11,667 nucleotides of DNA. It comes from Euperipatoides rowelli (taxonomy: Eukaryota; Onychophora; Udeonychophora; Euonychophora; Peripatopsidae). The notes below the pieces were generated by a model, which was not told where the DNA came from, did not search any database, and saw only the letters and a list, made by a program, of their open reading frames with translations. Location of the stretch: the NCBI GenBank assembly GCA_003024985.2, contig PXIH01S0010257.1; one strand, given 5' to 3'. The translations under genes were made by a program, and so were the position numbers. Below, piece by piece: positions 8,401 through 11,667 of this stretch (its first letter is position 1; each line of letters starts with the position of its first letter).

Positions 8401-9474
8401 AATTGTATGGGGGAAAAAAATTGTTGTTGCACAGTTTAAATTATACAGTGTAGGCTAATCTTAAGTTGAAATTTTTTTGTTTTAGTTAACCAATTTGAAT
8501 TCTTAGTTTTCAGATAGCCAAAATGTTGACCAGGAAACTGTTTCTCTAAATCTTTTAAGAGCAGTCTACAATCATTGTCATAAATTTATAGGTATGGTTT
8601 TATTTCAGTTAACACATTATTTATAGAATTTAAAATTATTTGTAATGATATAAAGCTGTTTTTTTGTTTGTTTTTTTCTGGCCACTAACTTATCCAGTAA
8701 TTTAATGTCAAAATAGGTTATAGGTTATAAAATGTAAGAAACTACAGTACTTATAATAAAATATCTTTGAATGAATAAATTTGAGGAAAAATGAAGTTAT
8801 TTCATCAGGTTACTTAACTTTGCAAGTTAGTTATTTTTACAATTTTTTTTTAATACATTTTTATTTCATATAAATATATATTTTAATTTACATTATTAAT
8901 CCATTAAGTTATTGGCAAGAAATTTGTGTGTTTCCGTACTTTGGAAAAAGTATGTAAATGGCGATCATCTAATCTGTTGTTTAAGCAAATCCTCATTTCC
9001 CCTCGGTACTTTAATTGCAATGCCAAAGAGATCATTCTACTTTAAACCACATTTATTATTTTCAGCTTTTAAAAATTACCTAGGCTATTTAGAAATAGTG
9101 ATGCCTGGGAACATACAGTATCTTTTATTTTTTATTATTACAGTTACTTTAATATATATATTTTTTTCAGATGAGTTGACAATTCTTCATCAGACTATTA
9201 ATTTACATCCTTTTAATGCTGATTTTTGGCTTAAATTGGGATTAGTGTACAGAAACTTACATACTTATAATATATTAACGGATGATGAAAAAGAAAAATG
9301 GGATCCTTCCAGCCAGCTAGAATGTGTTTCACTTGAAATTCTCAAGTTAGATGAACATAAAGTGAAAGAAAATCAATCAATCTGGTGTACTTGTGGCTGT
9401 AACTTTTGCAATCATTGGCTCTGCCATTGTTGTAAGATGAGACTATTAATGGGTGCATGTTTAATCCGAGCTAG
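5206..9474 (+). CDS. C8orf76-like TPR-type protein, partial gene, three internal exons joined
   Basis: Joining 5206-5442, 8507-8591 and 9171-9474 gives about 208 codons without a stop. Intron phases agree: 0 at the first junction, 1 at the second, where split codon G+AT gives Asp. The product resembles human C8orf76 as I remember it (not aligned here): a leading WF, a QGDFYFY...FAKALETY helix pair against human KGDLAYR...YQKALQEY, the near-identical NLHPFN against SLHPFN, and GACLIRAR against KACASFIRTR. Order and spacing also agree. Family function is unknown. The Gly/Ala/Tyr spacing of helix pairs suggests a TPR-like protein-binding solenoid. I see no signal peptide or membrane segment. The N-terminal part before WF and the C-terminal part (about 90 residues in human) are missing here. 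Nearby sequence is repeats only, so context says nothing about its role. I am confident this is a real gene and fairly confident of the family. Confidence 0.82.
5746..5900. repeat. Unclassified interspersed repeat, copy 1 (intronic)
   Basis: Shares TTCTGGATAA.TTTAGCTA, CAACCAAC, TCCTATGTG and a C-rich then T-rich run with 6849-6990, in the same order and orientation. It may be a 3' end of a retroelement. No coding part is visible. Confidence 0.6.
6316..6347. repeat. Hairpin with 10-bp stem (GCGATCTC.CC / GGGAGATCGC)
   Basis: Left arm 6316-6326, right arm 6338-6347, one bulged T, eleven-base loop. It is GC-rich against an AT-rich intron, so it stands out. It may be part of a transposon or a structured RNA element. 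Confidence 0.6.
6468..6483. repeat. Perfect hairpin ATAGCG-ACAT-CGCTAT
   Basis: Six-base stem with a four-base loop, directly next to the presumed LINE tail at 6488, so it lies just outside that element. Confidence 0.5.
6488..6670 (-). mobile_element. Probable LINE 3' untranslated tail on the minus strand
   Basis: Read on the minus strand, T-rich sequence leads to AAGACATTGTCTTTTCCC, a CCAATT-GTT-AATTGG hairpin (6513-6527) and a terminal TAAATAAATAAAT. This resembles how the plus-strand LINE ends near 2800-2820 (AAATAAATAAAT). No coding part remains, so the call rests on the tail structure. Confidence 0.35.
6849..6990. repeat. Unclassified interspersed repeat, copy 2 (intronic)
   Basis: Same element as 5746-5900, with landmarks TTCTGGATAAATTTAGCTA, CCAACCAACTG, TCCTATGTGGCACCC. 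Downstream sequence is T-rich in both copies and contains an AATAAATAAATA run near 7030 here. Confidence 0.6.
7081..7092 (+). repeat. Run of 12 C
   Basis: An uninterrupted C run inside AT-rich intron sequence. The length may be inexact because homopolymers are error-prone. Confidence 0.8.
8507..8591 (+). CDS. C8orf76-like gene, exon B
   Basis: This 85-nt exon begins in phase 0 (F-S-D-S-Q-N-V-D-Q-E-T...) and ends ATA G before donor GTATGG at 8592, leaving phase 1. The exon encodes a helix with L-L-R-A-V-Y-N-H, matching in position and length the human segment between the second helix pair and the LHPFN motif. The start is set by frame. A more T-rich acceptor seven bases downstream (ttttcag, ending 8513) would put a TAA stop in frame after 11 codons. 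The upstream cttag at 8502-8506 keeps the frame open and matches the phase of exon A. Confidence 0.75.
8592..9170 (+). other. Intron between exons B and C (579 bp)
   Basis: A phase-1 GT-AG intron from GTATGG at 8592 to tttttttcag at 9161-9170. Most is low-complexity AT sequence. About 8910-9060 is less AT-rich and is open in the same frame as exon C back to 8912; it shows no similarity I recognise, so I keep it as intron (see findings). Confidence 0.75.
9171..9474 (+). CDS. C8orf76-like gene, exon C (LHPFN motif, Cys-rich stretch)
   Basis: This 304-nt exon follows a strong acceptor, tttttttcag. Its first two bases complete an Asp codon begun in exon B. It continues E-L-T-I-L-H-Q-T-I-N-L-H-P-F-N and then F-W-L-K-L-G-L-V-Y-R-N-L, a third TPR-like helix and the best-conserved part of the family here. 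A polar linker leads to a cysteine-rich stretch at 9383-9433, then M-R-L-L-M-G-A-C-L-I-R-A-R, which again fits the family. The exon ends CTAG before donor GTATTT at 9475, in phase 2. Beyond it the open frame runs on to 9577 but becomes a Phe/Leu/Ile-rich translation of T-rich intron. The next coding exon was not found. Confidence 0.8.
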
Positions 9475-10226
9475 GTATTTTTTTTTCCTTTTTTATTTTA
9501 AATTCTCTATCATTATTGGATTGATTTTTTTCTTGTACTATTTTACCTTGTCCATTATTTTAAAATTTTCTGTGTAAAACAAAACCGTTTTTCTGAATAA
9601 TTAAGTAGCTAGGGTGCATTATATATTTAATAATTGATTTCTACAAATATCATGCCAGTATTTATTTGGCAAAGAATAGAGCACTTGCAAAATATTATAT
9701 AAAAAGTACCATATTCTTTAAAAGTTCTAGTTAATAACAATTTTAGTTTGAAAATAATTTTGTTTTTAGCTCTTCAATTACATTATTTTTTTAATGTCAA
9801 AGATATGCCATTTACTCAGAAATTATCAGTACCTAATGCTTGTGGTAACTACATACAGTATCTCAGCTTTTTGCATATGTGATCTGTATGTGTATGTTAG
9901 TGTTAGGGATGTTCAACTTAAAAAAAACAAGTTACTATAATGCTTCCAATATGCTAACAGCTAACACCGAGAGCAGCTGTTCACTATATGCAATTTGCTG
10001 TCAATATATTGTCACTCCTAGACATTATAAGTTAATAATGAGTCGGCAATAATAATTTAATAAATCTCAGATCCATAAATTATGTCTGTTTATTCTGCAT
10101 TTATTTACCACATCCATCACTACAATGGTGACCATGACAATGTATACTAAAATAAACTTTAATAATGGATATTTTATACCACAAGCTTTCTGATTGGTTG
10201 ATTTGAAATGGCAGGAAGCGTGGTAT
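9475..10226. other. Downstream intron-like sequence, no gene seen
   Basis: Starts with the donor GTATTT after exon C. It holds a short hairpin AACAGCT/AGCTGTT (9956-9962 with 9975-9981) and a CTGATTGGTTGATTTG word near 10190 that contains an inverted CCAAT. I found no continuation of the C8orf76-like protein. Confidence 0.5.
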
Positions 10227-10267
10227 CCGTTAGAGTGAAGAAGGCGGTTGACTTAGAACTCTAACGG
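10227..10267. repeat. Perfect 10-bp inverted repeat, CCGTTAGAGT / ACTCTAACGG, 21-base loop
   Basis: Arms 10227-10236 and 10258-10267 pair perfectly; an outer T-G wobble adds one pair. The loop is GC-richer than its surroundings and contains GGCGGTTGAC. It could be a transposon end, a structured RNA or chance. It does not fold as a tRNA in my hands. Confidence 0.65.
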
Positions 10268-11667
10268 GATTTATTATTATCTTTTTTTTTTACAAATTTA
10301 TTAGCTAAATTTAATTTACAACGGTCCTAAAAATAAACACAATAATAGAGTTTGTTCAAGTGATCCCCTGAATAATATGGAAGCAAAAACTTAGTTTATA
10401 TATATTTAGGTTTATTTGAGTTTGCCACTGGCAAATGTCGGAATTTAGTAAATGCAAATAATACACTTTATCAGTTGATACAATACTACATATAGAATTT
10501 GATATAAAAAATACTGAGTATCTGTCAGTACTCTAGGATCTTGTAAAAATATAGATTAATATGAACCTGGCAATCGTATCGGTCAACACGTACTGCACAA
10601 TTTAATAAAAATGTATAAAGTTACGAATGCTAGCAACGAACCGGCCGGTCTGAAAAAAAAGATGAATGATTTACCTGATTCAGTCGTGAATCTACTAAAT
10701 CATTAATTATGAAGTATTTTAAACGCAAAAATGAATATTGGTAAATATATTATTCTTGTTATTAAAAGTAATGCATTTTTTAAACAAACATGAAATTAAT
10801 ACAATATAAATTAATCCACAATAACACACTTTGATTTTAAATTGAAAATATGCAGCGCAAAGTAAACACAGTTTGATGACAGTAGTAACAGGAGTATGCT
10901 TGGGAGGATTGGATCTGATTAAAGTCTTAACACTGCTGAGGATCGAAGAACTCGAGGTTGGGACCACAGACCTGACTCAATTAAATGTTAGAATAGAATC
11001 TTCTAGGAACGGGTGTTCCCCTGACTTAAACTTTACTATCTAACTAAGTGGCTTAGGCTAAGGTTCTTTTTGCCTAGCATGGGATGATTTTGTTTTATAC
11101 AAGGTTCATCTCGGGAGAACAGGAATAAATTATCTGACCCTTATTTCTGGCTGAATGAACTTATAACACCTCGGTTTTTCTGGAGGAGGAGCTTCCATAA
11201 TATAGACAGAAATATTTGTTACTTTCTTAACTCCTACCCAAGAGTAACCTGGTCATGCAGAGATTTGTTAGTGATTAGGTCAGGGCTTGGTTATTATCTT
11301 CCTCTGTTTTCTTCAATTTTACTACAATTAAAAGATGTAAATCAGGGCTAAATATAGATCTGACATCAGGCCTCTGGGTTCAGCAAAAGTCCCCAGGCAT
11401 ACACACAATTTTTTTTTGTAGGTTTTCTGGCATACTCTTGTGTGACATCTGGAGGTTAAATGTTCAACCGTTTTTGATGTGGCCAGGTTTTTAATAATAA
11501 CGACCTTGCATTACAGTTCTGTTTAACCTGGAGAGTGTGGGTGCCAGATGGATGGTATGCCTGTGAAAATACCTTAAGGTTAATCAGTCGATTAACTAAA
11601 TCATGTTACTTAATAATTATTATGAACTAATAAATATTTTAAATTTACAAAAACAGAATTAGTACTG
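10268..11667. other. Sequence with no recognised gene; less AT-rich after about 10850
   Basis: A ten-base palindrome ACCGGCCGGT at 10640-10649 is the main landmark. From about 10850 to 11550 the base composition is more balanced and looks unlike the introns, but all frames carry frequent stops and I recognise no protein, RNA or repeat family. It may hold an old transposon or untranslated sequence. Confidence 0.4.

Larger units (their letters stand above)
5443..8506 (+). other. Intron between exons A and B (3064 bp)
   Basis: The donor GTAAGT at 5443 and acceptor cttag at 8502-8506 define a phase-0 intron. It holds two copies of an unclassified repeat (about 5746-5900 and 6849-6990), a probable minus-strand LINE tail (6488-6670), hairpins at 6316-6347, 6468-6483 and 6513-6527, and a run of 12 C at 7081-7092. 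From about 7130 to 8506 I see only AT-rich, low-complexity sequence. No open frame in the intron has credible coding character. Confidence 0.75.

Noticed and set aside
8514-8591. Exon B starting at the ttttcag acceptor
   Set aside because: From the phase-0 end of exon A this gives an early TAA; the upstream cttag acceptor keeps the frame.
9381-9438. Hydrophobic reading in another frame of exon C (GVLVAVTFAIIGSAIVV), possibly a membrane segment
   Set aside because: It ends at a TGA and would disconnect the conserved sequence on both sides, which are in the same frame as the Cys-rich reading.
10719-10967. Minus-strand open frame with a Ser/Pro/Thr-rich start (SSSSILSS, NPPKHTP)
   Set aside because: The first half looks slightly protein-like, but there is no Met start, no known motif and the second half is AT-driven. 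An exon or old transposon fragment cannot be excluded.
1-11667. CRISPR array, bacterial operon, riboswitch or phage features
   Set aside because: No regularly spaced short repeats with unique spacers, no dense gene packing and no ribosome-binding sites; introns and LINE/MITE remnants show eukaryotic DNA.

Overview
The window looks like nuclear DNA of an AT-rich animal. By eye it is roughly three-quarters A+T. The one recognisable gene is split by GT-AG introns, and most of the rest is decayed transposable elements, tandem repeats, hairpins and homopolymer runs. An invertebrate, possibly an insect, is my best guess, but this rests only on base composition and repeat types. Single N characters at 466, 988, 2127 and 3840 show a draft assembly. 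Nothing looks prokaryotic: there are no operons or Shine-Dalgarno sites.

The gene lies on the plus strand. Three coding exons (5206-5442, 8507-8591, 9171-9474) join in one reading frame with matching intron phases. They encode the middle of a protein I recognise as the C8orf76 family, a conserved animal protein of unknown function with TPR-like helical repeats. The start and the C-terminal part (about 90 residues in the human protein as I recall it) are not found with confidence. A tiny candidate first exon is at 51-72, but at least one exon linking it to 5206 is missing. The last donor (9474/9475) points to more exons downstream, which I could not find before the window ends.

Upstream layout: a tandem array of about 190-bp units (467-987, closely bracketed by two Ns); a dead non-LTR retrotransposon (about 1400-2822) interrupted by a 332-bp piggyBac-like MITE (2047-2378) with TTAA duplications; a tRNA-derived SINE-like element (about 3337-3590); a perfect 95-bp duplication around an N (3745-3935), probably an assembly artefact; a second array of about 204-bp units (4337-4725) that looks like a diverged relative of the first; and a right-end fragment of another piggyBac-like MITE (about 4860-4948), close to the first solid exon.

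Inside the 3.06-kb intron are two copies of an unclassified repeat, a likely minus-strand LINE tail and hairpins. Downstream of 9475 there is only low-complexity and unique-looking sequence with a few hairpins. I see no new defence, RNA or mobile system. The best leads are the cysteine-rich insert in exon C, the tandem splice acceptors, the internal empty site of the MITE, and the two related repeat arrays.
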